DNA of 64,000 nucleotides. It comes from Halococcus saccharolyticus DSM 5350 (GTDB lineage: Archaea; Halobacteriota; Halobacteria; Halobacteriales; Halococcaceae). The notes under the pieces are model-generated. The model was not told the DNA's origin, searched no databases, and was given only the letters and a program-made list of their open reading frames with translations. The position numbers and the translations under genes were made by a program. The DNA is taken from positions 130,180-194,179 of the forward strand of contig NZ_AOMD01000018.1 of NCBI RefSeq assembly GCF_000336915.1. Reading direction: 5' to 3'. Within the stretch, counting starts at the first letter, position 1; each line of letters opens with the position of its first letter. Below, piece after piece: positions 25,158 through 34,053 of the stretch.

Positions 25158-26450
25158 ATGGCCAGCCTGTTGGATGGCTACGACCGTTCGCGGATCCCGC
25201 TGTGGCTGGCGGCGATCGCCCTCGGGGCCGCGCTCGCGTTCGTCGTCTACCGGTACATCGGCACGTTCGTCCTCGGGCTGTTCGTCTACTATATCACGCG
25301 CCCGATCCACCGCCGGATCGCGGATTGGATCCCGACATCGAGTCTCGCTGCGGCGGTTTCGCTGCTGTCGATCACGCTGCCGATCATCCTGCTCGTCGCG
25401 TACACGGTCTCGGTGGCCGTCACCGAACTCCAGAGCCTCGCCGGCACCAACGCGGAGCAGCTCGACGCCCTCGTCCAGCCGATCCTTGCGGACGGCGGGC
25501 TCGGGATCGACAACCTGCGGGAGCTGGTGACCTCGGCGGTACAGAACCCCGAGCAGTATCTCGGGCCGGGCGGGCTCGAATCCCTCGGTGAGGCGCTCGG
25601 CACGACGACGGGATATCTCGGCGCGGCCGGCAACGCGCTTCTCCATCTGTTCATCGTGCTCGCGCTCGCGTTCTACCTCCTCCGCGACGATCACAAGCTC
25701 GCGGCGTGGTTCCGGACCGAACTCGCGGGCGAGCGGACGGCGGCGTACGCCTACCTCGATGCGGTCGATCGCAACCTCAAGACGATCTACTTCGGGAACA
25801 TCCTCAACGCCTTTGCGACCGCGGTCCTCGCCGCGATCTCGTACAACGCTCTCGACGTCGTCAGCCCCCCTGAAATCGGGGTCCCGTCGGCCACCCTGCT
25901 GGGACTGCTCACCGGCGTTGGCAGTCTCGTTCCGGTGGTGGGGATGAAGATCGTCTACATCCCTGTGGCGCTCGTCCTCGCCGGACAGGCCGCCCTCATC
26001 GACCCGACGCTGCTCTGGTTCCCGCTGGTGTTCGCGGCGGTCTCGCTCGTGATCGTCGACACCATTCCGGACCTCGTCCTCCGGCCGTACGTCTCGGGCC
26101 GTTCGCTCCACACTGGCTCGGTGATGATCGCGTACATCGTCGGCCCCCTCCTCTTTGGATGGTACGGCCTGTTTCTCGGGCCGCTCCTCCTCGTGTTGGT
26201 CGTCCACTTCGCACGGATCATCCTCCCAGAACTCGTCCGTGGGGAACCGGTGACGACGCGGGCGACCGCGGGCAACCCGCTCGATCCCGACGACGTCATC
26301 GACGTCCCGGAGCCCGAACCTGTCGAACCAACGGGCGAGACGGACCCGGAAACCGACGCCGAAGCGGACACCGATCTCGAAGCCGACGTCGACGAGCAGC
26401 CACAGCAGTCATCGCAGCCGTCGGACGACGGAACCGTCGAAGACGAGTAA
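25158..26450 (+). CDS. AI-2E family transporter
   Basis: A 430-residue membrane protein with about eight helices. The central helices include GTTTGYLGAAGNALLHLFIVLALAFYLLRDDH (given in part), and the conserved family region LLTGVGSLVPVVGMKIVYIPVAL and FVSAVSLVIVDTIPDLVLRPYVSG-type loop follows near residues 255-320. The family includes exporters and sodium/proton antiporters; the substrate here is not decided by the sequence. The C-terminal tail of about 60 residues is acidic and low complexity. The start has a TATA-like box 27 nt upstream. Confidence 0.87.
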   Translation: MASLLDGYDRSRIPLWLAAIALGAALAFVVYRYIGTFVLGLFVYYITRPIHRRIADWIPTSSLAAAVSLLSITLPIILLVAYTVSVAVTELQSLAGTNAEQLDALVQPILADGGLGIDNLRELVTSAVQNPEQYLGPGGLESLGEALGTTTGYLGAAGNALLHLFIVLALAFYLLRDDHKLAAWFRTELAGERTAAYAYLDAVDRNLKTIYFGNILNAFATAVLAAISYNALDVVSPPEIGVPSATLLGLLTGVGSLVPVVGMKIVYIPVALVLAGQAALIDPTLLWFPLVFAAVSLVIVDTIPDLVLRPYVSGRSLHTGSVMIAYIVGPLLFGWYGLFLGPLLLVLVVHFARIILPELVRGEPVTTRATAGNPLDPDDVIDVPEPEPVEPTGETDPETDAEADTDLEADVDEQPQQSSQPSDDGTVEDE

Positions 26451-26464
26451 ACCACGGCCGGATG

Positions 26465-26471
26465 GTTTATC
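26465..26471 (+). promoter_or_regulatory. TATA-like box for the quinone oxidoreductase
   Basis: GTTTATC lies about 28 nt before the ATG at 26496, supporting that start over the GTG at 26475. Confidence 0.5.
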
Positions 26472-26495
26472 CGGGTGGCGCGGGAAGAAACGGTG

Positions 26496-27464
26496 ATGCA
26501 GGCCATCGAAGTCACCGAATTCGGCGGGCGTGACGTCATCGAGACGACCGACCGCGACGTGCCCGACCCAGGACCGGGCGAGGTCCGGATCGACGTCGCG
26601 GCGGCGGGCGTCAACTTCGCGGATATCATGCAGCGCCGCGGCCACTATCAGGGCGGGCCGAGTCCGCCCTACGTCCCTGGAATGGAGGCTGCCGGCACGA
26701 TCGGCGCGGTCGGTGAGGGCGTCGATCGTGAGGTCGGCGAGCGCGTCGTCGCGATGACCGACGCGGGCTATGCCGAGTCCGTCACCGCCAGCGCTGCCGG
26801 ACTGTTCGACGTGCCCGAATCGATGGAGTTCACGGAAGCCGCGGGCTTTCCGGTCCAGTTCCTGACTGCCCACAACACCCTGTTCGAGTGGGGCGGGCTG
26901 GAGGAGGGCGAGCGGGTGCTGATCCACGCGGCGGCAGGCGGCGTCGGGACCGCGGCGACCCAGCTCGCGAGCGAGGCTGGAGCCGAAGTCTTCGGGACTG
27001 CGAGCACCCAAGAGAAGCTCGACCTCGCCGAACGCCTCGGCGCGGATCATCCGATCAACTACACCGAGACCGACTTCGCCGAGGAAGTCAACGATCTCAC
27101 CGACGGCGAGGGCGTCGATCTCGTGCTCGACGGCATCGGCGGCGACACCACCACGGAGAGCCTCGACTGTCTCACCCACTTCGGTCGGATGGTTTCATAT
27201 GGCGCAGCGAGCGGCGAACCGGGCTATCCCGATACCAGCACGCTGCTGTTCAACAACTACACCGTCTACGGCTACCATCTCGGCCAGTCGATGCAGCGCG
27301 ACCCCGAGCGCGTGCTGAGCGCCGTGCCGCGTCTCACCGAGTTGCTAACCGAGGGCGATCTCGAAGTGATCGTCGGCGAAACCTTCCCACTTGAAGACGC
27401 TGCCGCAGCACACGAGCATATCGAGAACCGCAAAAGCACCGGCAAGGTCGTTCTCGAACCCTAA
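26496..27464 (+). CDS. NADPH:quinone oxidoreductase (zinc-independent MDR family)
   Basis: A 322-residue enzyme of the quinone-reductase branch of medium-chain dehydrogenases. The GroES-like N-terminal domain has ADIMQRRGHYQGGPSPPYVPGMEAAGTI (given in part). The Rossmann domain has VLIHAAAGGVGTAATQLAS. The zinc ligands of alcohol dehydrogenases are missing, as expected for this branch. It would reduce quinones or enones with NADPH. The start at 26496 has a TATA-like box 28 nt upstream. Confidence 0.92.
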   Translation: MQAIEVTEFGGRDVIETTDRDVPDPGPGEVRIDVAAAGVNFADIMQRRGHYQGGPSPPYVPGMEAAGTIGAVGEGVDREVGERVVAMTDAGYAESVTASAAGLFDVPESMEFTEAAGFPVQFLTAHNTLFEWGGLEEGERVLIHAAAGGVGTAATQLASEAGAEVFGTASTQEKLDLAERLGADHPINYTETDFAEEVNDLTDGEGVDLVLDGIGGDTTTESLDCLTHFGRMVSYGAASGEPGYPDTSTLLFNNYTVYGYHLGQSMQRDPERVLSAVPRLTELLTEGDLEVIVGETFPLEDAAAAHEHIENRKSTGKVVLEP

Positions 27465-27478
27465 TCGCCGGTTCCTCG

Positions 27479-28180
27479 CTACTTGATCGGCAACGCTCCG
27501 ATGTCGATCTCCTCACGTCGCCCATCGAGCACGGTGAATCGTTCGTCACGGTGGCGTTCGAGCCAGTACAGCAGCCGTTCGGCCCACGTGAGTTTCTGCT
27601 GCTTCATCGACCCGACCGAGTCGTCGTCGAAATCCCATCCAACGAATTTCAAGCTTTTCGCCCCGCAGTGATCGGCGAGGAAGGCCGCACGGTCGCCGTC
27701 GGTGAACCCACCGAAATTTCGGACTGCGCCGACGGGTGCGGCTTGGGTCGTCGCGAGTACGTTCGTCGCGTTGAGCGTCGAGACGACCTCTCGGACCAGC
27801 GGTTCGTTGTCGCCGTGGGCGTGGACCGCGACCGGCGTGCCGTGCTCGGTGAGGTCGCGTACCGTGTCGGGGTTCTTATCGAGGTCTGTTACCATACAGT
27901 CGACCCCGATACCGGCTTCACGGAGGCGGTCGGCCGCGGTCGAGGCGGCGAACACGGCCCCCTCCGAGAGTAGTTCGTCCGACAACGAGTCGAGATCGGT
28001 TTCGAGCGAGGGGCCAGCGCCGGCGATCACGACTGACTCGCCCGTGAGGTCGAGCCGATCGAGATCGAACGGCTCGGTGAAGCCGACGAGGATGTCTCGC
28101 ACGCGCTCGTCGGCCGCGCGGTCGAACCCGAAGTCGTCGAGGATCGCTTCGTAGACCGGCTCCCACTCCTCGAACTGCAT
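27479..28180 (-). CDS. mptE: 6-hydroxymethylpterin diphosphokinase, MptE-like
   Basis: A 233-residue protein with the MptE pattern: VVIAGAGPSLETDLDSL, then IGVDCMVTDLDKNPDTV, VAVHAHGDNEPLVREVV and FGGFTDGDRAAFLADHCGA. MptE makes the pterin diphosphate precursor in methanogens and haloarchaea, replacing bacterial FolK. Its start codon lies one base after the stop of the dihydropteroate synthase gene upstream, so the two consecutive steps are co-transcribed and probably translationally coupled. Confidence 0.92.
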   Translation of the reverse strand: MQFEEWEPVYEAILDDFGFDRAADERVRDILVGFTEPFDLDRLDLTGESVVIAGAGPSLETDLDSLSDELLSEGAVFAASTAADRLREAGIGVDCMVTDLDKNPDTVRDLTEHGTPVAVHAHGDNEPLVREVVSTLNATNVLATTQAAPVGAVRNFGGFTDGDRAAFLADHCGAKSLKFVGWDFDDDSVGSMKQQKLTWAERLLYWLERHRDERFTVLDGRREEIDIGALPIK

Positions 28181-28181
28181 C

Positions 28182-29009
28182 TCAGGCCTCTGCCGGGACG
28201 CGTTCGCGCCGATCACCGAGCGCGTCGCCGATCAGGGCTGCATCCCGTGTTTCGGCCACATCGTGGGTCCGGATGACGTGTGCGCCGCGCTCGACTGCCA
28301 GCGCGGTCGCGGCGAGGCTGGCCGGGAGTCGGCCTTCCGTCTCACGATCGACGATCTCGCCGAGGAAGTTCTTCCGGTTGATCGAAACCAGCATCGGCCG
28401 GTCGAGATCGCGGAACTCGCCGAGTCGGCCGAATATCTCGCGGTCGTCCTCGAAGGTTTTCGCCTCGCTCCACCCGCCGAAGGCGGGATCGACGATCGTC
28501 TTCGCGGTGAGTTCGCGGTCGAGTGCGGCGTGGATCTCTTCAACGGTGGTGAGCGCGCCGGGACGTTCGAGGTCGGGTGGGCTCGCCATCTTCACCACCG
28601 CGGCGTCGCGCGCCTCGCAGACGCCGGCCATTTCGGGGTCGGCAAACCCGCAGACGTCGTTCACCATGTCGAAGCCCGCATCGAGCGCGGCCGCGGCGAC
28701 CTCGTGATAGCGGGTCTCGATCGAGAACACCGCGTCGTCGCGGGCGCGCTCGATCGTTTCGAGCGCGGTGTCGAGTCGGTCGCGTTCCTCGTCGGCCGAA
28801 AGCACATCGAAGCGCTTGTTCGCGGATTCGAGGCCGACGTCGACGATGTCCGCCCCGTCGGCGATGAGGTCGTCGACGTACGCGGCCGCTTCGTCGGGAT
28901 CGTCGAACACGCTCGGATCGTAGGGCGACTCGTCGCTGACGTTGAGCACGCCCATGATCCGTGGCGGGTGATCGTCGCCGATCGGGAGGCCGGCGGCGTC
29001 GACGGTCAT
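28182..29009 (-). CDS. folP: Dihydropteroate synthase-type protein
   Basis: A 275-residue TIM barrel of the pterin-binding family. The N-terminal pterin site is RIMGVLNVSDESPYDPSVF, and further DHPS elements are DGADIVDVGLESANKR and FDMVNDVCGFADPEMAGVC. It joins the pterin diphosphate to an arylamine. The serine-rich DxG loop of bacterial FolP is modified, as is usual in haloarchaea. The ATG at 29007-29009 is the only good start. It is upstream of mptE on the same strand and separated from it by a single base. Confidence 0.87.
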   Translation of the reverse strand: MTVDAAGLPIGDDHPPRIMGVLNVSDESPYDPSVFDDPDEAAAYVDDLIADGADIVDVGLESANKRFDVLSADEERDRLDTALETIERARDDAVFSIETRYHEVAAAALDAGFDMVNDVCGFADPEMAGVCEARDAAVVKMASPPDLERPGALTTVEEIHAALDRELTAKTIVDPAFGGWSEAKTFEDDREIFGRLGEFRDLDRPMLVSINRKNFLGEIVDRETEGRLPASLAATALAVERGAHVIRTHDVAETRDAALIGDALGDRRERVPAEA

Positions 29010-29099
29010 GTGGGTTGGACGGCTTCGTCGTACAAAGCCGGCCCGGTCTGTGGTTTTCGGAACGATGGATGTATTCCGTCGGCCGATGACCACCCGACG

Positions 29100-30125
29100 A
29101 TGGAGTGGACGAACGACTGGATGCTCCACGTTCGAATGGTCGTGGCCGTCGGGTCGCTCGCCGTCGTGGCAGCGGCGCTTGCCGGCGTGCTGTTCGTCGC
29201 GTTCTCGTGGCTGGCCGCCCTCGCCGCGCGGAACGGCTACCTTCCCGGTGGACTGACTGGGGTCGCCGGCGCGGGTGCGACGATCGTACTCGTCGTCGCT
29301 ATCGTCGTCATCGAAGGGCGCTACGGCGACTCGCTCGTCCTCCGGAGCGTCGACGCGCGTGAACCGTCCCCCGAGGAGTTCCCCGATCTCCACCGTCTCG
29401 TCAATCGCGTTGCCCGCCAGGCAGACCTCCCGGTTCCGACCGTACTGGTGGCCGAGACGACCGCGCCACGGGCCTTCACGACCGGTTGCACCCGAAATGG
29501 GGCGACGCTCGTCGTCTCGACTGGACTGCTTGACGTGCTCGACGGAGACGAGCTGTCGGCGGTCGTCGCTCACGAACTCGCCCACGTCAAGAACCGCGAT
29601 GTCGCGGTGATGATGGCGATGTCGTTGCCGCTGGTCGTCGCACAGACGCTGATGGACTGGGCGAGCAGCGGCTGGGAGGACCCGAATCACGAGAGCAGCT
29701 CGGTCGGTGGCATCGTCGGAGCCGTCATCTTCGCCGTCGCGGGGCTGTTCTGGGTTGTCGGCCGGGTGATGTTCCGTCTGCTCTCGCGATACCGTGAGCT
29801 CGCGGCCGACCGCGGCGCAGTCGCCATCACTGGCTCGCCGGCCGCGCTCGCGAGCGCGCTATCGACGCTCGACGAAGCGGCCACGGAAATCCCGACCACG
29901 GATGCCCGCACAAGCGCGAGTATCGCCGCCTTCTCGATCGTTCCGCCCGAACCGGTCGAAGCCGAGTCCCGAGAGCCGCTGATGCTCGGCCCGGAGGGCG
30001 ATCGTGCGCCGTACCTCTACCGCGAAACACAGCCGCTCAGGGAGATCGCCGCACGAATCCTGCGAACCCACCCGGACACCGACGATCGGATCGCCCGGCT
30101 ACAATCCCTCCAGCGGTCGTTGTAG
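29100..30125 (+). CDS. htpX: M48 family zinc metalloprotease (HtpX-like)
   Basis: A 341-residue membrane protease. Two helices sit near residues 12-30 and 52-75, then LPVPTVLVAETTAPRAFTTGC, the zinc motif VAHELAHVKNRD (HExxH), two further helices, and a third zinc ligand around YRELAADRGAV. HtpX-type proteases remove damaged membrane proteins. The ATG at 29100 follows a start-free stretch in the intergenic region. It is divergent from the DHPS gene. Confidence 0.92.
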   Translation: MEWTNDWMLHVRMVVAVGSLAVVAAALAGVLFVAFSWLAALAARNGYLPGGLTGVAGAGATIVLVVAIVVIEGRYGDSLVLRSVDAREPSPEEFPDLHRLVNRVARQADLPVPTVLVAETTAPRAFTTGCTRNGATLVVSTGLLDVLDGDELSAVVAHELAHVKNRDVAVMMAMSLPLVVAQTLMDWASSGWEDPNHESSSVGGIVGAVIFAVAGLFWVVGRVMFRLLSRYRELAADRGAVAITGSPAALASALSTLDEAATEIPTTDARTSASIAAFSIVPPEPVEAESREPLMLGPEGDRAPYLYRETQPLREIAARILRTHPDTDDRIARLQSLQRSL

Positions 30126-30152
30126 CTGTCAGGCGGGTCCGCGACACGCGCG

Positions 30153-30161
30153 ACTTTTAGG
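30153..30161 (+). promoter_or_regulatory. TATA-like box for the 30183 gene
   Basis: ACTTTTAGG lies 26 nt before the ATG at 30183, fitting leaderless transcription of the two-gene unit 30183-31414. Confidence 0.45.
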
Positions 30162-30182
30162 CGCGAGTCACTTTCTCGCGGT

Positions 30183-30680
30183 ATGGGCAAGGTAAGTATC
30201 GGGCTGCGGGGCTGGCGGTTCGACGAGTCGGCGGTGTTCACCGACGACGGCGAAATCAAGCCGATCGACGCGATGGAGTACGAAACCCGCCAGCGCGTCG
30301 TCCGGCTCCGTCAAGTGATCGACTCGCCGTGTCACGCGTGCTGGCTGCTCCACGGCGACGAGAACCTCGATGCGTGCAACGAGGCCGCAGCGGTCTACGG
30401 CGAACCCCTGAGCGAGGTCGTGGTCTGTGAGACTCACGAACCCGACTTCCTCTACTGGTATCGCGAGGAGGGTGGAAACGAGCACCGCGGTGAGCCGGAG
30501 CTCCAGGACGCTTTCCACGAGTGGTTCCTCGACGGTGGCCGCGCGCCGGATGGGTACGGCGGTGTCGAACACGTCGACACCGATCCGACTGTCGTGCCGC
30601 ACGTCTCGGGCACCACGTCGGCCGCCGAAGCCGAACGAGAGGCCAACGCGGTCGATCTCGACAGTCTCGACATCGACTGA
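30183..30680 (+). CDS. Haloarchaeal conserved hypothetical protein
   Basis: A 165-residue acidic protein. It carries three to four cysteines in a helical-looking region (SPCHACWLLHGDENLDACNEAAAVYG and VVVCETHEPDFLYWY, each given in part), with a CxxC that might bind a metal. No known enzyme motif is seen. Its stop overlaps the start of trmJ (TGATG), so it is translated with the tRNA methyltransferase and may act in RNA modification (inference from context only). Confidence 0.75.
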   Translation: MGKVSIGLRGWRFDESAVFTDDGEIKPIDAMEYETRQRVVRLRQVIDSPCHACWLLHGDENLDACNEAAAVYGEPLSEVVVCETHEPDFLYWYREEGGNEHRGEPELQDAFHEWFLDGGRAPDGYGGVEHVDTDPTVVPHVSGTTSAAEAEREANAVDLDSLDID

Positions 30681-31414
30681 TGGGCGAGGTTTCCGTCGCC
30701 GTCGTCGATCCCCAGACGCCTGGAAATGTCGGGACGATCGCGCGGGCGATGAAGAACTTCGGGTTCAGTGATTTGAAACTGGTCGATCCGCCTGAACTCG
30801 ACCCCGACGGCGAGGCGTACGGCTTCGCCGGCCACGCCCGCGAAGACGTCCTCCCGAACCACGACGTGGTGAGCTTCGAGTCGCTCGTCACCGATTTCTA
30901 CACCATCGGCTTCACGGCAACCACGAACCGTGACGGACGCAAACACGTCCGGTATCCGTTCAGAACCCCGACCGAACTCCGCGACCATCTCGCCGGCCTC
31001 GACGCTGACGTGGCGCTGGTGTTCGGTCGCGAGAGTACGGGATTATCGAACGAGGAGATCGTGCGGATCGACGAGGTGTGTTCGATCCCTGCGAGCCCCG
31101 AGTACCCGGTTCTCAATCTCGGTCAGGCCGCGACGGTCGCGCTCTACGAACTCCGTGATCTGCATCTCGACGGGAGCCAACATCCCGGCAATCGACACGA
31201 ACGCGCCGACGAGCGCGCGCTCGAAGGGCTCTACGACCAGTTCGACTCGTTTCTCGATGCGATCGACCACCCCGAGGAGAAGCACGCGAAGACCGGTCGC
31301 CTCATCCGGCGGCTGCTCGGTCGTGCCCACCCCACCGGCCGGGAGGTCACGACGCTTCGGGGTCTCTTCCGCCAGGCCGAAAGCCGGATCGAGCGCGCCC
31401 AAAACGACGACTGA
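30680..31414 (+). CDS. trmJ: tRNA (cytidine/uridine-2'-O-)-methyltransferase TrmJ-like (SPOUT family)
   Basis: A 244-residue SPOUT methyltransferase. Visible are VAVVDPQTPGNVGTIARAMKNFGF at the N-terminus (given in part), the knot motifs FGRESTGLSNEEI and SIPASPEYPVLNLGQAATVALYEL (given in part), which form the SAM site. TrmJ methylates the 2'-OH at position 32 of tRNA. The ATG overlaps the previous stop by one base. The C-terminal helical tail EKHAKTGRLIRRLLGRAHPTGREV is family-like. It runs into repeat copy A. Confidence 0.92.
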   Translation: MGEVSVAVVDPQTPGNVGTIARAMKNFGFSDLKLVDPPELDPDGEAYGFAGHAREDVLPNHDVVSFESLVTDFYTIGFTATTNRDGRKHVRYPFRTPTELRDHLAGLDADVALVFGRESTGLSNEEIVRIDEVCSIPASPEYPVLNLGQAATVALYELRDLHLDGSQHPGNRHERADERALEGLYDQFDSFLDAIDHPEEKHAKTGRLIRRLLGRAHPTGREVTTLRGLFRQAESRIERAQNDD

Positions 31415-31696
31415 GGTGGTTGCGGCTGCGGTGCGGTCGCGGTGCGTGCCTGGTGGATCGATGGCGAGGGTGCGAACGAAGTGAGCACCCGAGGGCTCGG
31501 GCGGTGCGGTTGCGGAGAGGATCAGTAGTCGTACCGCAAACGATCGCAAGGAGTGAGCGGGTGTTTTTGATCCACATTTTTGCGAGGGGTTGAGCGCGCC
31601 GGAGGCGCGCGATGTCGTTCGAGACGGCTTCGCCGTCTCGTGATGACGAAAAATCGCGTAGCGATTTCGAACCACCCCGAAGTAAAAAGGTGGTTC
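31415..31696. repeat. Intergenic repeat copy A, between trmJ and the PAC2-family gene
   Basis: One of five related repeats, written here in its + orientation. It starts with a GC-rich half (GGTGCGGTCGCGGT-like, then TGCCTGGTGGATCGATGGCGAG), has a middle GAGCGGGTGTTTTTGATCCA at about 31556-31575, and ends in GAAGTAAAAAGGTGG followed by the TAG of the PAC2 gene read on the other strand. A 24-nt stretch at 31541-31564 recurs exactly in copy B. Hairpins at 31594-31610, 31620-31640 and 31651-31667 are all perfect with 3-nt loops. The T-tracts suggest a terminator role. Confidence 0.75.
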
Positions 31697-32446
31697 CTAG
31701 CCGATGTACCGAAGGTTGTCGTCGGTGGCCTGCTGGCCGCCCTCCATCTGTTGGATCTTCTGGACGACCTCCTCCATCTCGTCGGCACGTTCTTCGAGCG
31801 AGTCGAATTCGACTTCGAACCCGATGGCTGCTTCGAGGACTTCGAGCACCGCGCGCGCGCTCTTGGGATCGACGAGATAGCCGCTGGTCTCTCCCATCAG
31901 ACAGGCTGCGTCGAGGTCGCGGCGCTCGCCGAGGCCGAGGAGCAGGCCGGAGACGCCGACGATGCCGCCGGCGGGCTGGTCCTCGCGGAACTCGACGCCT
32001 GCGGTTTCGAGCTCGTCGATGACGCCGTCGTCGGTCGCGGCTCCGATGACGTCGTACTCGTCGATCAGCTCGCCCGTCGGAACGCCGCCGAGCGCGAAGA
32101 CTCGATCGACCCCGAGTTCGGTCGCGATGTCGAGAACGCGGTCGGTCAGGCGGTAGTGGCCGGTGGATTCCTGGGGCTGGTGATCGCCCGTGAGGACGAG
32201 GAGATCTTGGTCATCGGCCTCCACTGCGTGGAGTTCGGCGCAGGCGAGTTTCGCGCGGCCGTCCTCGACGTTGACCTGGGGCGGAAAGTGCTCGGAGTAG
32301 AGCCGGCGAATCGGCTCGCTTTCGAACTCTTCGAGGAGGTGTTCGGCGGCGAGCTTGCCGACGTGGCCCACGCCCGGAAGTCCCTCGATTAACACCGGGT
32401 CGGAGAGCGACGGCTCCGCGAGCGTTTCGACGGCGAATTCGTCCAT
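31697..32446 (-). CDS. Proteasome assembly chaperone family protein (PAC2-like)
   Basis: A 249-residue PAC2-type protein: VLIEGLPGVGHVGKLAAEHLL at the N-terminus (given in part), GDHQPQESTGHYRLTDRVLDIATELGV (given in part), and ACLMGETSGYLVDPKSARAVLEVL (given in part). The C-terminal coiled stretch LEERADEMEEVVQKIQQ is typical of the archaeal members. It is the last gene of the L44e-S27e-aIF2alpha-Nop10 operon, a conserved archaeal order. The stop codon is TAG, immediately followed by repeat copy A. Confidence 0.9.
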   Translation of the reverse strand: MDEFAVETLAEPSLSDPVLIEGLPGVGHVGKLAAEHLLEEFESEPIRRLYSEHFPPQVNVEDGRAKLACAELHAVEADDQDLLVLTGDHQPQESTGHYRLTDRVLDIATELGVDRVFALGGVPTGELIDEYDVIGAATDDGVIDELETAGVEFREDQPAGGIVGVSGLLLGLGERRDLDAACLMGETSGYLVDPKSARAVLEVLEAAIGFEVEFDSLEERADEMEEVVQKIQQMEGGQQATDDNLRYIG

Positions 32447-32449
32447 GGA

Positions 32450-32632
32450 CTATTCCGACTCGCGGCGCTTAAGAGCACGTCGGTACTCGCCGTGAGGGTC
32501 CTCGGGGTTGTAGGGGGCTGGTGCGCTGTTGACCGCCGGGCCGCCACACTCGGGACAGGTTTCGGCGAACGTGTACACCGGGCGGTCGTGGGTCGAACGC
32601 CACGCCTCGCACACGAGAATAGCGGATTTCAT
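32450..32632 (-). CDS. nop10: Ribosome biogenesis/H/ACA RNP protein Nop10
   Basis: A 60-residue protein, the smallest part of the H/ACA particle that guides pseudouridylation of rRNA. The N-terminal MKSAILVCEAWRSTHDRPVYT and the zinc-binding CPECGGPAV followed by NSAPAPYNPEDPHGEYRR are diagnostic of archaeal Nop10. It sits 3 nt from the PAC2 gene and 16 nt from the aIF2-alpha gene on the same strand. Confidence 0.96.
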   Translation of the reverse strand: MKSAILVCEAWRSTHDRPVYTFAETCPECGGPAVNSAPAPYNPEDPHGEYRRALKRRESE

Positions 32633-32648
32633 GCGGTCGGTTGTCGCG

Positions 32649-33449
32649 TTATTCGTCGTCGCTGCGGCGTTCGCGGTGGAACTCCGCGGTGCCGCCGCGA
32701 TCGGTGATGGCAGTCGACGCGCGCTCGGCGCTGGCTTCGAGCTGGCTCTCGGCGGTCTTGTAGTCGGGAGCCTGCACCCGAATGCGGTACTCGGGCGCGC
32801 CGACGTAGGTCACCTCGAGTTCGATCTCCTCGGGTACCTCGCCGTTGCCCTCGGCGGCGTCGAGTGCCTCTCGGACGATGTCGACGCCGGCGCTCTCGGC
32901 GCAGGTGAGGTCGACGTAGCCGCTGACGGTCACGTACGGGACCGAGACGTTCTCGCGGGCGGTTTCGACGATGGCGTCGATCTCGTCGTCGTCGAGATCG
33001 GTTCCGTCGAGCGCTTCGGTGCCGTGGATGGCCGCCTCCTCGAAGCCTGCGTACAGCGAGCCGAACTCCGCGAGGAAGGCGTTCGCGACCGTGGCGTACT
33101 GCTCGTCGGCGATGTCCTCGCCGAACGCGATCGCCATCCAGTTGTCGGCCTTCCGTTCGGCCTTCCAGTCCTGGATCGTCTCCGAGCGCTGGTGGTCGTT
33201 GACGTCCTTGAGCGAGAGATCGATCTGCTGGGACGACTCGTCGACGTCGAGCACTTTCGCCACCACGGTCTGATCGAGGCTCACGTGGTCGCGGACGTTC
33301 TTGATCCAACCCGAGGCGACCTCCGAGACGTGGACGAGACCGCGTTTGTCCTCGTACTCCGAGAGGGTGACGAACACGCCGAAATCGGCGATCTCGTCGA
33401 CCTTTCCGACGACCAGATCACCCGGATCGGGCCACCCGCTGTAGTTCAT
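32649..33449 (-). CDS. Translation initiation factor 2 subunit alpha (aIF2-alpha)
   Basis: A 266-residue factor that binds initiator tRNA with the beta and gamma subunits. The N-terminal S1 domain has [36 protein letters not shown] (given in part). A helical domain follows, and the C-terminal alpha/beta domain has [24 protein letters not shown] (given in part). Its ATG overlaps the S27e stop by 4 nt. The full length and the neighbours match the archaeal operon. Confidence 0.96.
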   Translation of the reverse strand: MNYSGWPDPGDLVVGKVDEIADFGVFVTLSEYEDKRGLVHVSEVASGWIKNVRDHVSLDQTVVAKVLDVDESSQQIDLSLKDVNDHQRSETIQDWKAERKADNWMAIAFGEDIADEQYATVANAFLAEFGSLYAGFEEAAIHGTEALDGTDLDDDEIDAIVETARENVSVPYVTVSGYVDLTCAESAGVDIVREALDAAEGNGEVPEEIELEVTYVGAPEYRIRVQAPDYKTAESQLEASAERASTAITDRGGTAEFHRERRSDDE

Positions 33450-33652
33450 GTCCCAGTGTCCGCGAGCTCGCCGTCGGCGTCGCGGCGCTCGACGGTCTCG
33501 ATCACCTCACCCTCGAAGGTCGCGTCGCCGCCGGTCGATCGGGCGAGCGTCGTGCCACAGACCGCACACGCCACCGTGCTCGCGGCCTTGCCGAAGACGA
33601 TCTGTTCGTTCTCACAGTCCGGACACTGGACGGCGTAGAAGTTCCCCGCCAT
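33446..33652 (-). CDS. rps27e: Small subunit ribosomal protein S27e (eS27)
   Basis: A 68-residue zinc-ribbon ribosomal protein. The ribbon has [20 protein letters not shown] and [17 protein letters not shown], with two Cys-x2-Cys pairs. The ATG at 33650-33652 is the correct family start ([13 protein letters not shown]). It overlaps aIF2-alpha by 4 nt. Confidence 0.96.
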   Translation of the reverse strand: MAGNFYAVQCPDCENEQIVFGKAASTVACAVCGTTLARSTGGDATFEGEVIETVERRDADGELADTGT

Positions 33653-33654
33653 GA

Positions 33655-33936
33655 TTACTCCTGGAACTCCACGCGGCCGGCGCGCCATCCTTCGCGGAGG
33701 TGAGCGTTGCCGCAGTCGCTGCACCGGTACTTGAGGTTGGTCTTCTTCGTGGGTTTGTCGCCACCGGGGACCTTCGAGAACTTCCCGGTGTTGCCGATGA
33801 CTGCGGTGGCGCGTTCGCGCTGGCGATCGGTCCACTTCATCCCGGTCTCGCGACCGCTGCGGACCTTCTCGACTTCGTGTTCGTGGTGGGCGTTGCAGTG
33901 CGGGCAGTACGTGTTGAACCGACGTGGTATCTGCAT
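33655..33936 (-). CDS. rpl44e: Large subunit ribosomal protein L44e (eL42)
   Basis: A 93-residue ribosomal protein. The N-terminus [26 protein letters not shown] (given in part) holds the first zinc pair and [23 protein letters not shown] the second. The GK-rich central loop ([23 protein letters not shown]) is basic, as usual. It is the first gene of the operon and ends 2 nt from the S27e start. Confidence 0.96.
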   Translation of the reverse strand: MQIPRRFNTYCPHCNAHHEHEVEKVRSGRETGMKWTDRQRERATAVIGNTGKFSKVPGGDKPTKKTNLKYRCSDCGNAHLREGWRAGRVEFQE

Positions 33937-34053
33937 GGTTGCTGGATGGCGGTAGCGCGCCGGGGGGTAAAACCCGTTTGGTCTTCCGCGCACGGGCACG
34001 CCTTTCGATCGCAAGTGAAAACGGTTCCTCGCTCCCCGGCGGATCCCGGATCG

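Noticed and set aside
28263-30125. Very long frame (620 codons) antisense to the dihydropteroate synthase gene and running into htpX
   Set aside because: Only the last 341 codons have M48 protease character and a sensible start at 29100. The rest mirrors the codon pattern of the DHPS gene, a common artefact in high-G+C DNA.
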